From: Alphaproteobacteria bacterium
GTDB taxonomy: Bacteria > Pseudomonadota > Alphaproteobacteria > Rs-D84
Reading direction: 5' to 3'
Assembly: GCA_009777955.1 (NCBI GenBank)
Contig: WRKW01000004.1
Location: 21,196 to 85,195, forward strand
Length of the DNA stretch: 64,000 bases
Each line of letters opens with the position of its first letter. The stretch's first letter is position 1. The notes beneath the pieces are model-generated. The model saw only the letters and a program-made list of their open reading frames with translations. It was not told where the DNA came from and did not search any database. Position numbers and translations under genes: made by a program. This document shows positions 32,341-41,787 of this stretch, in pieces.

Positions 32341-35037
32341 TTAAAACACTGTGACTTCTTCACAAGTTTCTTCCGACCATCCGTGCCAAGTTCTGCATGT
32401 ACCCTTTTTACCGCTAAATGCGCCCCATGTCTTGCTACAAGCCGCTGTGCTTGTACAGATACGGCAGAGTTCTGTGTTGGAATTGAAAGTCGTTTTAACC
32501 AAAGTTCTTTCAGAAACACACTGCAGATTCTTTTTAAAACTAAGCCACCAGTTTCTGGTCTTTTGCGTCAAGCATACTCCGTCGGCGGGTGATGCAATTT
32601 CATTACATTTTTGTCTTGCTTCGGCAGTCCACTTATCCTTTAATTCTCTCTGTGCGGCTTCGTTTACCAAGCTCATGATCCTGTCTCTTTCAGCTTTGTT
32701 CAAATTATCGACTTCTTCTTGGAGTTCAATCCGCTTTGCATTAAAGTTTGTTATAGCATGCCTTAATATGGAATGGAATATAGCCCTTTCAGCTTCATCC
32801 AACAGGTTCGGGAAGTTTGCTTCGCTTCCTCCCCTTAAAGCTGAGCCTTCGCGGAATCTTGCTGTATCCCGTCCACTGACACACTGGCTGACAGTTGCAT
32901 TTGCTCTAAGCCTGCCAAACGCTTCGTCTATAAGTCTTTTTACAGCATTCAATTCCGTAACTATTTCTGGCTCAAGTCCTTCGGCAGCAATAGAAACATT
33001 ACCAGGAGTAACTGTCTCCCCACTCCTGACAGCAGGATTATAGCTTATCTTATCCCAATCAATATCGCCAGATAGAGTATGAAGCACATGTGGAAGAGGT
33101 GTCGTGTTACCACCACCAGCGGCCGTACCACCGCCCGCGCTTATTATCCAACAACCACCAGCCGCGCTTGTACCTGTACATGATCTCTCGGACTTTTTCA
33201 ACGCCGACACCCCTATGGTTTTATTGTCTTGCGCTATCGATGAACAATCTTCACTACTTCCACATATAGTTGTCATTGCTGCTTCGGCCGCGGCTTGGCA
33301 TGCCGACAGTTGATTGTTGTCTATACCCAGCAATATTCCCTGAATCATACTTTCTATGTCTTCGACCGTTTTGGATTGAGCACCATCCCTGCACGCAACA
33401 AGACTTGCCGCCGGACACATTTTACCTATTGCATCCAAAGATAATCCTATGCATTGTCCATAATTTTCCCCACATCTATCTTCATTTTGCAGACACGATT
33501 TGACTTCTTTGGTACAACCGTCAACCCTCATCGCGCCCATTCTTGCCACTACATAATCCCAAATCCTTGATTGCGTTGGCTGCGTGTGACTTATCCCACA
33601 GTTTTGCAATGGTATTCTGCATACATCGGTCATAGTTAACGGGTTGGTAATACACATGTCATAAGAAGCTTCTTCCCGTCCCGGATCGAATCGTTCGCCG
33701 CATGCGTTTTGAAAACATTCAACTACGTTACCAAGACAGTTCTGTCTGGCTTTATCTTCGGCAATTATTTCTGCCGATTTGATAGTTGGCGCGATATCAC
33801 GAAGAAAGACATCCCATACCTGGTCTTTAAAGCGTACGCATTGGTTGGTAACGTGTTCGCACAAAGGCTTTTTTGCAGAAAGAGTGTCAAACGAAGAAAC
33901 CGCTAAGTCAATACTTGTACCTGGAACGCGGCGCGTAGAATTACGTACATTGCTTGTGGACAATGCGTTAGTAGTCGCGCTAATTCCGACACAGTTGGTA
34001 AAATCAGATCCGCATCCGCCATCCCCGGCCATACATTTGCGAAATTCTGCTACACAGGGACCAAGTTCAAATTTATTGGAACTTTCATACGATTCGCGTG
34101 CGGCTTCACGAACGGCACTTTGCGCCGCTTGTAATCTTTGCGTAGATTGTTGCTGGCGGGCTTTCAGGGCGTTTTCATACGCGCGGCAATTATTAGTTAT
34201 TTCCGCACTATACATGGTCTGGAGCATGCGAATGTCTTTTTCACAACCGGAAATCTGCTGTGTACATATTCCGCGGACAGTAGTATGCAAATCGTCACCA
34301 ACTTTTCCAGCCAATGGATCCGGAGCTATTTCATCCTCTTCTCCAAAGGCATTTATATTCCAAAGCGCGGTATTGACGGTAGAGCTGCGTCCACGATTAC
34401 TTCTTGTGTTCGTTTCTTCTGTTTGTGTCGCCGCTTCTGCCAATCTTTGTTGTTCCATTACAAATTCCGCACTGGCACCCATTTCTATCATTTCGACACG
34501 TTCTGTCGCCATTTTTAAAGATTGTGCGTCAAGCTTTTCAATTTCGGCCAAAATCTTGTCCAGTTCTGATTTTCTGTTGCTGCAAATACAACGACCACCA
34601 TGATCGTTATCCGTCATACAGAAACTGTCCATACAACCAAACCAACGTTCGCGACAAACCGGATCAACAACACCGGCAACGCTTGCCGCACCGGCGACGT
34701 TAAGTGCACCGCTTCCGGCCATAGCCCTTTGTGTGGTGCCGGCACGTGCGGCAGATACAGCAGGCGCGGCGGGCGCAGCACCGCTTGTCGGGGTAGTGCC
34801 ACTGCGTCCACGGCTGACCGTATTGCCACCGGCAGGTGCGGCGGCAGCGGGCGCGGCGGCCTGGGACATGCCCGCAGTAACTGTGCCACTGCGTCCACGA
34901 CTGACCCCGCCACCAGCAGGCGCGGCAGCAGCAGATGCTGAACCACCACCACCCTGGGAACGTCCACGTGGTGCGGCCGCATCAGCAAAGTTAGCAAAAA
35001 GCAGCCCGAACAAAGCAAGCAAAGAAATTTTTTTCAT
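32341..35037 (-). CDS. Very large exported cysteine-rich protein
   Basis: Unrecognised 898-residue protein. A signal peptide (1-20, ending FADAAA) is followed by an Ala/Gly-rich region (20-110) with repeated VSRGRSGT units, then a long Cys-rich, helix-rich body with about 45 cysteines. Repeated local motifs include CMAGDGGCGSDFTNC, CLQNEDRCGENYGQC and CFQNACGERF, shared in form with the proteins at 18080 and 18988. The last 300 residues contain a helical stretch and a CxxC/CRTW cluster near the end. AGGAAGAGAG precedes the ATG. Disulfide-stabilised surface filament or matrix protein is one guess; no homologue is recognised. Confidence 0.78.
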   Translation of the reverse strand: MKKISLLALFGLLFANFADAAAPRGRSQGGGGSASAAAAPAGGGVSRGRSGTVTAGMSQAAAPAAAAPAGGNTVSRGRSGTTPTSGAAPAAPAVSAARAGTTQRAMAGSGALNVAGAASVAGVVDPVCRERWFGCMDSFCMTDNDHGGRCICSNRKSELDKILAEIEKLDAQSLKMATERVEMIEMGASAEFVMEQQRLAEAATQTEETNTRSNRGRSSTVNTALWNINAFGEEDEIAPDPLAGKVGDDLHTTVRGICTQQISGCEKDIRMLQTMYSAEITNNCRAYENALKARQQQSTQRLQAAQSAVREAARESYESSNKFELGPCVAEFRKCMAGDGGCGSDFTNCVGISATTNALSTSNVRNSTRRVPGTSIDLAVSSFDTLSAKKPLCEHVTNQCVRFKDQVWDVFLRDIAPTIKSAEIIAEDKARQNCLGNVVECFQNACGERFDPGREEASYDMCITNPLTMTDVCRIPLQNCGISHTQPTQSRIWDYVVARMGAMRVDGCTKEVKSCLQNEDRCGENYGQCIGLSLDAIGKMCPAASLVACRDGAQSKTVEDIESMIQGILLGIDNNQLSACQAAAEAAMTTICGSSEDCSSIAQDNKTIGVSALKKSERSCTGTSAAGGCWIISAGGGTAAGGGNTTPLPHVLHTLSGDIDWDKISYNPAVRSGETVTPGNVSIAAEGLEPEIVTELNAVKRLIDEAFGRLRANATVSQCVSGRDTARFREGSALRGGSEANFPNLLDEAERAIFHSILRHAITNFNAKRIELQEEVDNLNKAERDRIMSLVNEAAQRELKDKWTAEARQKCNEIASPADGVCLTQKTRNWWLSFKKNLQCVSERTLVKTTFNSNTELCRICTSTAACSKTWGAFSGKKGTCRTWHGWSEETCEEVTVF

Positions 35038-35065
35038 GGTACTCTCTTCCTGTTTAATCTTTTCT

Positions 35066-35095
35066 ATTTTACCATAATATACGAGGTGTTTCCAA
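35066..35095 (-). promoter_or_regulatory. Promoter of the 898-residue Cys-rich gene
   Basis: Minus-strand TTGGAA (35090-35095), 18 nt, TAAAAT (35066-35071). The leader carries AGGAAGAGAG. Confidence 0.5.
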
Positions 35096-35190
35096 TAGAA
35101 AAAAATATATTTTTGAAATTTATACTAACAGGGCTTTTTTAGCTGTCACTATGTTGTTATCATTAAGCGGGCATGACGATGGTGTCGCGC

Positions 35191-35282
35191 TTTGCGCGAC
35201 GCATTAATTATTCATTATTCACTATTCATTATTCATTCAAAAAACGGAAAGTATAACGGCTCTCTGACGAGAGCCGTTTAGG
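35191..35282. repeat. Composite repeat with rplQ terminator-like hairpin
   Basis: Same order as 30761-30843: TTTGCGCGACGCATTAATTA, TTCATTA units, CATTCAAAAAACGGAAAG, then a perfect 10-bp hairpin AACGGCTCTC / GAGAGCCGTT at 35255-35278 and TAGG. The hairpin is 20 nt past the rplQ stop and probably ends the ribosomal cluster, although no T-run follows directly. Confidence 0.7.
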
Positions 35283-35297
35283 AAAACATTGGAAAAT

Positions 35298-35837
35298 TTA
35301 ACTGCCGGTTGCACGGCGTTTTATTGCAACAGTCTTGGCACCGCCACTGGCTTTTGCCACCGCCCCTGAATCACGCGCAACCTTTGCCGTCGGGGCTTTT
35401 GGTGCTTTTGCCGGCATATTAACTTTTTTATCTGCGGATTCGTTGCTTTCTGCTTTTTTACCCGCTCCCTTTGCGCCTATGTCGCGTCCGACCAATTCAA
35501 TTATCGCCATAGGTGCGGCATCACCATATCGAAAGCCTGCTTTAAGAACACGGGTATATCCCCCGGGACGACCGGCATAGCGTGGCCCCAAAACTGTAAA
35601 TAATTTTTTTACCAATGCGGCATCCTGTAATTCCGCCATCACCAAACGGCGATTTGCGACAGAATCTGTTTTCGCACGCGTAATCATTTTTTCAACAACG
35701 CCGCGCAAGTCTTTTGCCTTTGGCAACGTGGTTTTTATCTGTTCACGTTCAATCAAACTTTTTGCCAATCCTTGGAACAATGCTTTTCTTGCATTGCAAT
35801 CACGATTGAATTTTCTGCCCTTGTTTTGATGTCTCAT
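35298..35837 (-). CDS. rplQ: 50S ribosomal protein L17
   Basis: Last gene of the ribosomal cluster. The first 120 residues are canonical ([45 protein letters not shown]). The final 55 residues are a Lys/Ala/Pro-rich extension, giving 179 residues against the usual 120-140. It follows rpoA after a 107-nt spacer containing a hairpin that overlaps the rpoA stop. Confidence 0.96.
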   Translation of the reverse strand: MRHQNKGRKFNRDCNARKALFQGLAKSLIEREQIKTTLPKAKDLRGVVEKMITRAKTDSVANRRLVMAELQDAALVKKLFTVLGPRYAGRPGGYTRVLKAGFRYGDAAPMAIIELVGRDIGAKGAGKKAESNESADKKVNMPAKAPKAPTAKVARDSGAVAKASGGAKTVAIKRRATGS

Positions 35838-35921
35838 CTTGCGCTCCTTTGCGTTTATGCCCCTTTGGGATTAATTGCAATCATAACCTGGTAAAATCAG
35901 AATCATGATTTTTAATCCATC

Positions 35922-35952
35922 ACAAATAATTTTGCCCCGCAAAATTATTTGT
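35922..35952 (-). terminator. Hairpin overlapping the rpoA stop codon
   Basis: Perfect 14-bp stem ACAAATAATTTTGC / GCAAAATTATTTGT, loop of 3 nt. The rpoA stop (35945-35947) lies inside one arm. There is no T-run, so mRNA processing, attenuation or stop-codon effects are as likely as termination. A similar hairpin overlaps the tuf stop. Confidence 0.6.
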
Positions 35953-36976
35953 AAGGATCTTCGTATTTTTTCGCCAATTCCGTTATATTTTCGGGCGGCC
36001 AGCCAGGAACTTCCATACCCAGACCAAGTCCCATCGCTTCCAGCTGTGCTTTTATTTCGTTCAAGCTTTTGCGGCCAAAATTCGGTGTTTTCAGCATGTC
36101 ATTTTCGGATTTCTGCACAAGCTCTCCCAGCCAGTTAATCTTGTCATTCTTTAAACAATTGTTTGCACGAACAGAAAGTTCCAGCTCGTCCACATGTTTC
36201 AGCAACTTTGGATCAAAAGGCAAAGCTTCTTTCTTTTTATCGTCCTCTATCGGAATGTTGACTTGTGTCGGATCTTCAAAGTTTATAAACAAGTTTAACT
36301 GGTCGGTCAATATACGCGAAGCAAGTGCGATGGCATCTTCTGGCGTAACACTGCCGTTGGTTTTTACAGTCATCTCAAGCTTGTCATAGTCCATACTTTG
36401 ACCGACGCGTGTTTCGGAAACCGCAGTAGCAACATTCAAAATCGGGGAATAAATAGAATCTACCGGAATAGTGCCCAGGGCAGTATGTTCACCGCGATTG
36501 GCACTTGCCGGAACATATCCACGACCAGTGTTCAGCGTGATTTCAATATCAAGCGATGCGCCTTTGTCCAGATTACAAATTTCAGCGTCTTTGTTCATTA
36601 TTTCAACACCAGCGGCTGTTTCAATCATGCCCGCAGTCACAGTGGCAGGACCTTTGACTTTAATGGTCGCCTTGTGCTGACCCTCGCTGTGTGCTTTGAA
36701 ATAAACGCTTTTCAAATTTAATATAATATCAGTAACGTCTTCACGAACACCCGGAATTGAAGAAAATTCGTGCTGAACCCCATCAATTTTTATAGCAATG
36801 GGTGCGCAACCCTGTAACGATGACAACAAGACGCGGCGCAAAGCCGTACCTATCGTCAAGCCGAATCCTTTTTCCAAGGGCTCTGCCATAAGGGTTGCAA
36901 TATTTGGATTTGCTTCATCGACTTTGACATGCAGTCTTTTCGGCTTTATCAGCGATAGCCAGTTTTTTTCAATCAT
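35945..36976 (-). CDS. rpoA: RNA polymerase alpha subunit
   Basis: Assembles RNA polymerase and contacts promoters and activators. The 343-residue protein has the N-terminal dimerisation domain ([22 protein letters not shown]) and the C-terminal domain with [26 protein letters not shown] and [13 protein letters not shown] [19 protein letters not shown]. The ATG at 36976 (MIEKNW) is chosen over 36988 because GGAG lies just upstream and family members start MIxKNW. It follows rpsK. Confidence 0.97.
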   Translation of the reverse strand: MIEKNWLSLIKPKRLHVKVDEANPNIATLMAEPLEKGFGLTIGTALRRVLLSSLQGCAPIAIKIDGVQHEFSSIPGVREDVTDIILNLKSVYFKAHSEGQHKATIKVKGPATVTAGMIETAAGVEIMNKDAEICNLDKGASLDIEITLNTGRGYVPASANRGEHTALGTIPVDSIYSPILNVATAVSETRVGQSMDYDKLEMTVKTNGSVTPEDAIALASRILTDQLNLFINFEDPTQVNIPIEDDKKKEALPFDPKLLKHVDELELSVRANNCLKNDKINWLGELVQKSENDMLKTPNFGRKSLNEIKAQLEAMGLGLGMEVPGWPPENITELAKKYEDPYK

Positions 36977-37104
36977 GGTTTGCTCCATAGTTTAGTTTAT
37001 TATTTTCACTTATGGAGTGATAAGCGACAAGTGACAAATGATACTGTTTTATCAATAACGACAAGATCAGTATCACTTATCACTTATTACTTGCCACTGT
37101 ATTC

Positions 37105-37488
37105 TTAGACGCGACGAACCTTTTTCGGACGACAGCCGTTATGCGGAATGCGCGTGGTATCCGTAATGGTTTGGACTATAATTCCGGTGTTGCTTAATCC
37201 CCGAACCGCGGCTTCGCGCCCGGATCCGATGCCACGCATAAGAACGTCGACGGTTTTCATACCGTGTTCCAACGCTTTTTTTGCGACATTTTCCGCAACC
37301 ACTGTCGCAGCGTATGGCGTTGATTTTTTCGCGCCCTTGAAACTGGCCGCACCGGCAGTAGCCCAACACAAAACCGCACCCGATGCGTCTGTGATGGTAA
37401 TGCGGGTATTGTTCATGGTCGCCAAAATATGCGCAATCCCATGAGAAACTTTTTTGGTAATTTTCTTTTTGGTGTTTTTAAGTGCCAT
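37105..37488 (-). CDS. rpsK: 30S ribosomal protein S11
   Basis: Platform protein of the 30S subunit. 127 residues with family blocks GIAHILATMNNTRITITD, VLMRGIGSGREAAVRGL and the C-terminal DTTRIPHNGCRPKKVRRV. It follows rpsM after 53 nt, with a GATTGCTGATTT palindrome in the spacer. The 128-nt spacer before rpoA holds a different inverted repeat built on AAGTGATAAG. Confidence 0.97.
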   Translation of the reverse strand: MALKNTKKKITKKVSHGIAHILATMNNTRITITDASGAVLCWATAGAASFKGAKKSTPYAATVVAENVAKKALEHGMKTVDVLMRGIGSGREAAVRGLSNTGIIVQTITDTTRIPHNGCRPKKVRRV

Positions 37489-37511
37489 ACTATTTTGCCT
37501 TTGTATTGCTG

Positions 37512-37542
37512 ATTGCTGATTTTCTGGATATAAATCGGCAAT
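37512..37542. repeat. TTGCTGATTT palindrome, rpsM-rpsK spacer
   Basis: Eleven-base arms ATTGCTGATTT and AAATCGGCAAT with one mismatch and a 9-nt loop. It ends at the rpsM stop codon. Confidence 0.7.
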
Positions 37543-37919
37543 TATTTACCCTTGGTTGCCGATCCTGCGACAACAACCCTTTTGCCCTTGCGGGTGCGGG
37601 CGTTTGTCTGGGTTCTTTGACCACGCACCGGCAAACGGTTGCGATGACGCAATCCGCGGTATGCCTTTAAATCTTGAAGTCGCTTTATATTCATTTGAAC
37701 TTCACGGCGAATATCGCCTTCGACTTTGAAATTTTCTTCAATATAATTTGAAATATTGATGATATCAGTATCATTAAGATCTTTTGCGCGAAGCGAGTCC
37801 TTGAACTGCAAGGCCTTGCATATTTGTTTCGAGCGCATCTGCCCGATACCGTAAATATATCGCAGCGCGATTTCCACACGCTTTTCCATCGGGATATTAA
37901 CGCCTGCTATACGTGCCAT
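37542..37919 (-). CDS. rpsM: 30S ribosomal protein S13
   Basis: Head protein contacting tRNA and L5. 125 residues starting [21 protein letters not shown], with [22 protein letters not shown] and a basic tail. The ATG at 37919 is the family start; the open frame upstream is spacer. It follows secY directly; neither adk nor rpmJ, common here in other bacteria, lies between. Confidence 0.97.
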   Translation of the reverse strand: MARIAGVNIPMEKRVEIALRYIYGIGQMRSKQICKALQFKDSLRAKDLNDTDIINISNYIEENFKVEGDIRREVQMNIKRLQDLKAYRGLRHRNRLPVRGQRTQTNARTRKGKRVVVAGSATKGK

Positions 37920-38085
37920 TTTTCTTTTTCCTTTGTATTGCTGATTGATGATTTCGGATTGCTGATTTGAACCAGCGGCCAACCATCATAAATCAGGAAT
38001 TAATTTTACCTTTGTTGTTCCAAAAGTCAAATGATTTAGAATTAAACATGCAAATTAGCAATCAGAAATTCTAAATCAGCAATCC

Positions 38086-39402
38086 CTATACTCTAAACCT
38101 GCTTTTCTTATTCGCTTTCTTTATGACGCTGGCATATTGCTTTGCGACCAAGTAAGACTGAATCTGATTGGTGGTATCCAATATCACACCAGCGGTGATC
38201 AATACAGATGTCCCACCGACAACTATCGGAACCCCAAAACGGGTATTAAGCACTATCGGAAGCACACACACAACAATCAGATAAATAACGCCGATAGAAG
38301 TGGTGCGCGAAACTATGTCGTCAAGGAACTTCATTGTTTGTTCGCCAGGACGCACACCCGGAATATATCCGCCCGCGTTCTTTAAATTGTTTGATGTATC
38401 TTCCGAATTGAATACCACGGCCGTCTGGAAAAACGCAAAGAACGCGATCAAAACCGTAAACATGACCATATATGACAATGTACCATATGTGAAAAATGCA
38501 GCGACATGTTGAGCCCACAAGGCTTCGGTCGGCAGAAACCGCAGGATAAACGCCGGCAACATCATGATACTTGACGCGAACACAGGTCCCATGACACCAG
38601 ACATATTAATCTTTATTGGCAAATAACTGGACTGTGACGCGGGCATTCCATTCGCGGCAACCTGGCGCGGATACAGGATTTGAATACGACGCTGGGATTG
38701 TTCTACAAGCGCGATAAGCGCGACGATTCCAATTACAAATCCGACTATAAGGGCAATCATGGCGGGCGACACCTGGCCAACACTGCCCAGAGAAAATATT
38801 TTTGCAATACCACTTGGGACTTCGGCGATAATACCGGCCATAATAAGCATGGAAGCACCCTGCCCCACACCACGCGCAGTAATCTGTTCCGCCAGCCACA
38901 TTACAAACGCGGTTCCACCGACCAGCGCGACCACCGTCGTTATTTCAAACAACAATCCCGGATTGACCACAGCCATCTGGCCGTTTACCGGTGCCATTGC
39001 CGACAGACCCTTTGCTATGGCATATCCCTGTATCATGCAAAGCACAATAGCCAGATAGCGGGTATATTGATTAATCTTTATGCGGCCAGATTCACCCTCT
39101 TTGCGAAGTTCCGCCAGACCTTTGCTGGTCGCGGTCAATAACTGAATAACGATGGAAGCAGATATATATGGAAATATATTCAATGCCAGAACCGACATAC
39201 GGGACAAAGACCCACCCGAAAATGCATCGAACATTCCGAACATTCCGCTGTCCCCCTGGAACAAGTGTACAACAGCCGAAGCATTAACCCCAGGCAACGG
39301 AATGAAAGATCCGATGCGATAAACAATCAATGCAACCAATGTGAAAAGAATCCGCTTTTGCAAGTCGGACATTTTGGTAAAGAGTTCTGTTATGTGTTTC
39401 AT
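38086..39402 (-). CDS. secY: Protein translocase subunit SecY
   Basis: Pore subunit of the Sec translocon. It has 438 residues with ten transmembrane segments; the plug and pore motifs of the family are recognisable (SFIPLPGVN, FNNPYISASIVIQLL-like NIFPYISASIVIQL, GGYIPGVRPGEQT). Its ATG overlaps the stop of an unrecognised small ORF by 4 bp, so the two are coupled. It is followed by rpsM. Confidence 0.97.
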   Translation of the reverse strand: MKHITELFTKMSDLQKRILFTLVALIVYRIGSFIPLPGVNASAVVHLFQGDSGMFGMFDAFSGGSLSRMSVLALNIFPYISASIVIQLLTATSKGLAELRKEGESGRIKINQYTRYLAIVLCMIQGYAIAKGLSAMAPVNGQMAVVNPGLLFEITTVVALVGGTAFVMWLAEQITARGVGQGASMLIMAGIIAEVPSGIAKIFSLGSVGQVSPAMIALIVGFVIGIVALIALVEQSQRRIQILYPRQVAANGMPASQSSYLPIKINMSGVMGPVFASSIMMLPAFILRFLPTEALWAQHVAAFFTYGTLSYMVMFTVLIAFFAFFQTAVVFNSEDTSNNLKNAGGYIPGVRPGEQTMKFLDDIVSRTTSIGVIYLIVVCVLPIVLNTRFGVPIVVGGTSVLITAGVILDTTNQIQSYLVAKQYASVIKKANKKSRFRV

Positions 39403-39857
39403 TTTATACAGCTTGCTTTTTTCCAGTATTCCTTTGTAAATGTTTCAACTGTGATTTTCCTTGCTTCGTATTCCTTTATATATCCTTCTATCAGCCACGC
39501 TCTTTGACAATCGAAACCATTTAAATCCAGTTCTTTACATTCTTTTACATAGGCTTTTATTTTTTCGATACTTTCACTGCCATTATCAAGCTTTTCTTTT
39601 AACTTAACAAGCCAGTCTTTATAATCACAGCCCATACATCTTTCAATTCTCGACCTGATATTCTGTTCTTTGATAAAATCCCTGCAACCTTTTATTACCG
39701 GACAAGTTTCAGCGATACCTATATTTGTGTGTTCACACCTTTTAATAAATTCTTCTACACCTTTTATCGAACATTCCAAAAGCGCCGTTTTAATGTGCCT
39801 GCCAGTAATATTCTTGTAACCACATATTGCCTTGCAAGAGCATTGTTCTTTTTCCAA
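39399..39857 (-). CDS. Unrecognised Cys-rich protein inserted between rplO and secY
   Basis: Unknown 152-residue protein with 12 cysteines and many charged residues, including CSCKAIC near the start and CMGCDYKDW in the middle. No signal peptide; a metal-binding cytoplasmic protein is possible. A TTG start at 39857 is favoured because AGGAAG precedes it and the small ORF at 39874 ends just upstream; the frame is open further to 39974. Its stop overlaps the secY start (ATGA). Gene order between rplO and secY is otherwise highly conserved, so this is an odd insertion. Confidence 0.6.
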   Translation of the reverse strand: MEKEQCSCKAICGYKNITGRHIKTALLECSIKGVEEFIKRCEHTNIGIAETCPVIKGCRDFIKEQNIRSRIERCMGCDYKDWLVKLKEKLDNGSESIEKIKAYVKECKELDLNGFDCQRAWLIEGYIKEYEARKITVETFTKEYWKKASCIK

Positions 39858-39873
39858 TTTCCGCTTCCTATCT

Positions 39874-40047
39874 GCGTTGCCCGATTTGCGAGAGCCAAGC
39901 CAACATTTCCAGCTTCCCAAGGCAATCATCCATGCGCCTTTCGCAAAATTTTTTACCAAACCGCGCTTTTGCATTTCTGCTTTTATAATATTTAACCCGT
40001 TCTTCGTAAAATTCCTGTCTAAGTTTTTTATTTACAACCATTTTCAT
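39874..40047 (-). CDS. Small basic ORF after rplO
   Basis: Unrecognised 57-residue, Lys/Arg-rich ORF (MKMVVNKKLRQEFYEERVKY...) beginning 9 nt after the rplO stop and ending 16 nt before the probable TTG start of the next insert. It could be a separate gene or the 5' part of the following gene separated by a frameshift; the two frames differ by one. Confidence 0.45.
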
Positions 40048-40056
40048 ACACTTAAC

Positions 40057-40512
40057 TTATTTCTTTATCGAACCACCGGCTTTGACTATTGCTTTTTCCG
40101 CACCTTTTGACCATTTCACCGCAACAATATTTACCGCTGTTTTTATTTCGCCATGTCCCAGAATTTTTAAACCGTTCTCTCTGCGATTCAATACTTTTGC
40201 CGCCAGCAAAGAATCAATGGTTATAGTCTGCAAAGCGTCTATGCGGCCTGTTGTTATGAATTTTTCAATATCACCCAAATTAATAGTCGCATAATTTTTA
40301 GCAAACAAATTCTTGAATCCGATTTTTGGAAGACGACGGAAAAACGGGGTTTGCCCACCTTCGAACGTAGCCAATTGCTTGGCCCCGGATCGGGCTTTTG
40401 CCCCCTTGTGTCCGCGTCCGGCGGTCTTGCCGTATCCCGAACCCATTCCACGTCCAACACGCTTTATATCCTTGCGTGCACCGGGATTATCAAAAAGTGA
40501 ATTTAGTTTCAT
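40057..40512 (-). CDS. rplO: 50S ribosomal protein L15
   Basis: Early-assembling 50S protein. 151 residues with the Gly/Arg-rich N-terminal loop (GRGMGSGYGKTAGRGHKGAKARSG in parts) and FEGGQTPFFRRLPK. The ATG at 40512 (MKLNSL) is taken rather than 40518 because AAAAGG is at better spacing. It follows rpmD, with a perfect palindrome between them. Confidence 0.96.
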   Translation of the reverse strand: MKLNSLFDNPGARKDIKRVGRGMGSGYGKTAGRGHKGAKARSGAKQLATFEGGQTPFFRRLPKIGFKNLFAKNYATINLGDIEKFITTGRIDALQTITIDSLLAAKVLNRRENGLKILGHGEIKTAVNIVAVKWSKGAEKAIVKAGGSIKK

Positions 40513-40533
40513 TACCATAACCTTTTATTGCTG

Positions 40534-40555
40534 ATTGCTGATTTAAATCAGCAAT
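40534..40555. repeat. Perfect TTGCTGATTT palindrome, rpmD-rplO spacer
   Basis: A perfect 22-bp palindrome: ATTGCTGATTT followed at once by its reverse complement. It touches the rpmD stop codon. Confidence 0.85.
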
Positions 40556-40728
40556 TATTCTACCGTTATCAAATGCTTTACCTTTGTAATCATTCCACGA
40601 ACAACCGGGCAATCGGTAAGTTCTTTCTTTTTGCCCAGCTTTCCCAATCCCAATGCTTTCAAAATCTTTACCTGTGATTCTGGACGCGAGATCGTGGATT
40701 TGACTTGTTTTACGACTATCTTTGACAT
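40555..40728 (-). CDS. rpmD: 50S ribosomal protein L30
   Basis: 57 residues: MSKIVVKQVKSTISRPESQ, ALGLGKLGKKKEL, VRGMITKVKHLITVE. The ATG at 40728 is the family start; the longer open frame covers the spacer. It lies between rpsE and rplO as usual. Confidence 0.95.
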   Translation of the reverse strand: MSKIVVKQVKSTISRPESQVKILKALGLGKLGKKKELTDCPVVRGMITKVKHLITVE

Positions 40729-40764
40729 AACGTTAACCTTATTTATTATTGCTGATTTAAGCAA

Positions 40765-41316
40765 TTATTCCGCTGTTGCGGTTTTTTCTTTTCCATCGCG
40801 ACCAGCGATGATTTCTGCCACCGATTTTCCACGCCGCGCCGCAACACTCTTTGGAGAATTCATTTTACCGAATGCCAAGAATGCTGCACGCACCATGTTG
40901 TGCGGATTATTGCTGCCCTGGGATTTGGCAACAACATCTTGAATACCCAGACATTCAAACACAGCACGCAAAGCACCGCCCGCGATTATCCCGGTTCCTG
41001 GAACCGCACTGCGAATTACAACCTTGCCCGCGCCATATTTTGCCTCGGAATCATGGTGCAGTGTGCGGCCTTCTTTCAATGGCACACGTATCATTTTTGC
41101 CTTTGCCGCTTTGGTCGCTTTCTGGACAGCGGATTGGACTTCCAATGCTTTTCCTTTGCCGAATCCGATACGACCCGCTTTGTCCCCAACAACAACCAGT
41201 GCGCTGAAAGACATGTTGCGACCGCCCTTTACGGTTTTGGAAACGCGGTTAATTGAAACCAGCTTGTCCACCAAACCCATGTCATTTTGCAAATTCTTGT
41301 CATTTACTCTTGCCAT
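40765..41316 (-). CDS. rpsE: 30S ribosomal protein S5
   Basis: Accuracy-centre protein of the 30S subunit. It has 183 residues with the double-stranded-RNA-binding N-domain ([22 protein letters not shown]) and the C-domain ([19 protein letters not shown]). It follows rplR; a TTCCGATTT palindrome is in the spacer. Confidence 0.97.
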   Translation of the reverse strand: MARVNDKNLQNDMGLVDKLVSINRVSKTVKGGRNMSFSALVVVGDKAGRIGFGKGKALEVQSAVQKATKAAKAKMIRVPLKEGRTLHHDSEAKYGAGKVVIRSAVPGTGIIAGGALRAVFECLGIQDVVAKSQGSNNPHNMVRAAFLAFGKMNSPKSVAARRGKSVAEIIAGRDGKEKTATAE

Positions 41317-41340
41317 TTTTTTGCCTTTTACTAATTCGGA

Positions 41341-41358
41341 TTCCGATTTAAATCGGAA
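41341..41358. repeat. Perfect TTCCGATTT palindrome, rplR-rpsE spacer
   Basis: An 18-bp perfect palindrome, a variant of the TTGCTGATTT family, ending 2 nt before the rplR stop. Confidence 0.75.
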
Positions 41359-41359
41359 A

Positions 41360-41713
41360 TTAAAACTTTAATCCACCTGCCCGTACCGCATCAGCCAATG
41401 CTTTGATGCGACCATGATATCTGTATCCGCCACGGTCAAAGTAAACTTCGCCCAGCTTTACCTTTTTTGCACGCTCTGCAAAGTTCTTGCCGATAAGCTC
41501 TGCCCCTTTTGTATTCCAGCCTTGACCTTTGAAATCTTTCTCTTTTGACGATGCCGCACAAACAGTATGCCCCTTGACATCATCGATAGCCTGTATTTCA
41601 ATGTGGCGACCAGAACGAAAAACACACAAACGGATTTTACCCGGGTTTTTCTTTTTCAAAGCACCGCGATTCGCCAGCTTGCGTCTCTGTTCGGTAGTCA
41701 GGTGTTTTAACAT
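41360..41713 (-). CDS. rplR: 50S ribosomal protein L18
   Basis: 5S rRNA-binding protein, 117 residues. [18 protein letters not shown], then the C-terminal [26 protein letters not shown]. Normal length. It follows rplF after a 74-nt spacer with further GATTGCTGATT-like arms. Confidence 0.97.
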   Translation of the reverse strand: MLKHLTTEQRRKLANRGALKKKNPGKIRLCVFRSGRHIEIQAIDDVKGHTVCAASSKEKDFKGQGWNTKGAELIGKNFAERAKKVKLGEVYFDRGGYRYHGRIKALADAVRAGGLKF

Positions 41714-41787
41714 TGCCTTACCTTTATTTCTTATTTCTGATTACTGACCGCTGATTTAATTAAAAATCTGCAATCATAAATCAGCAA

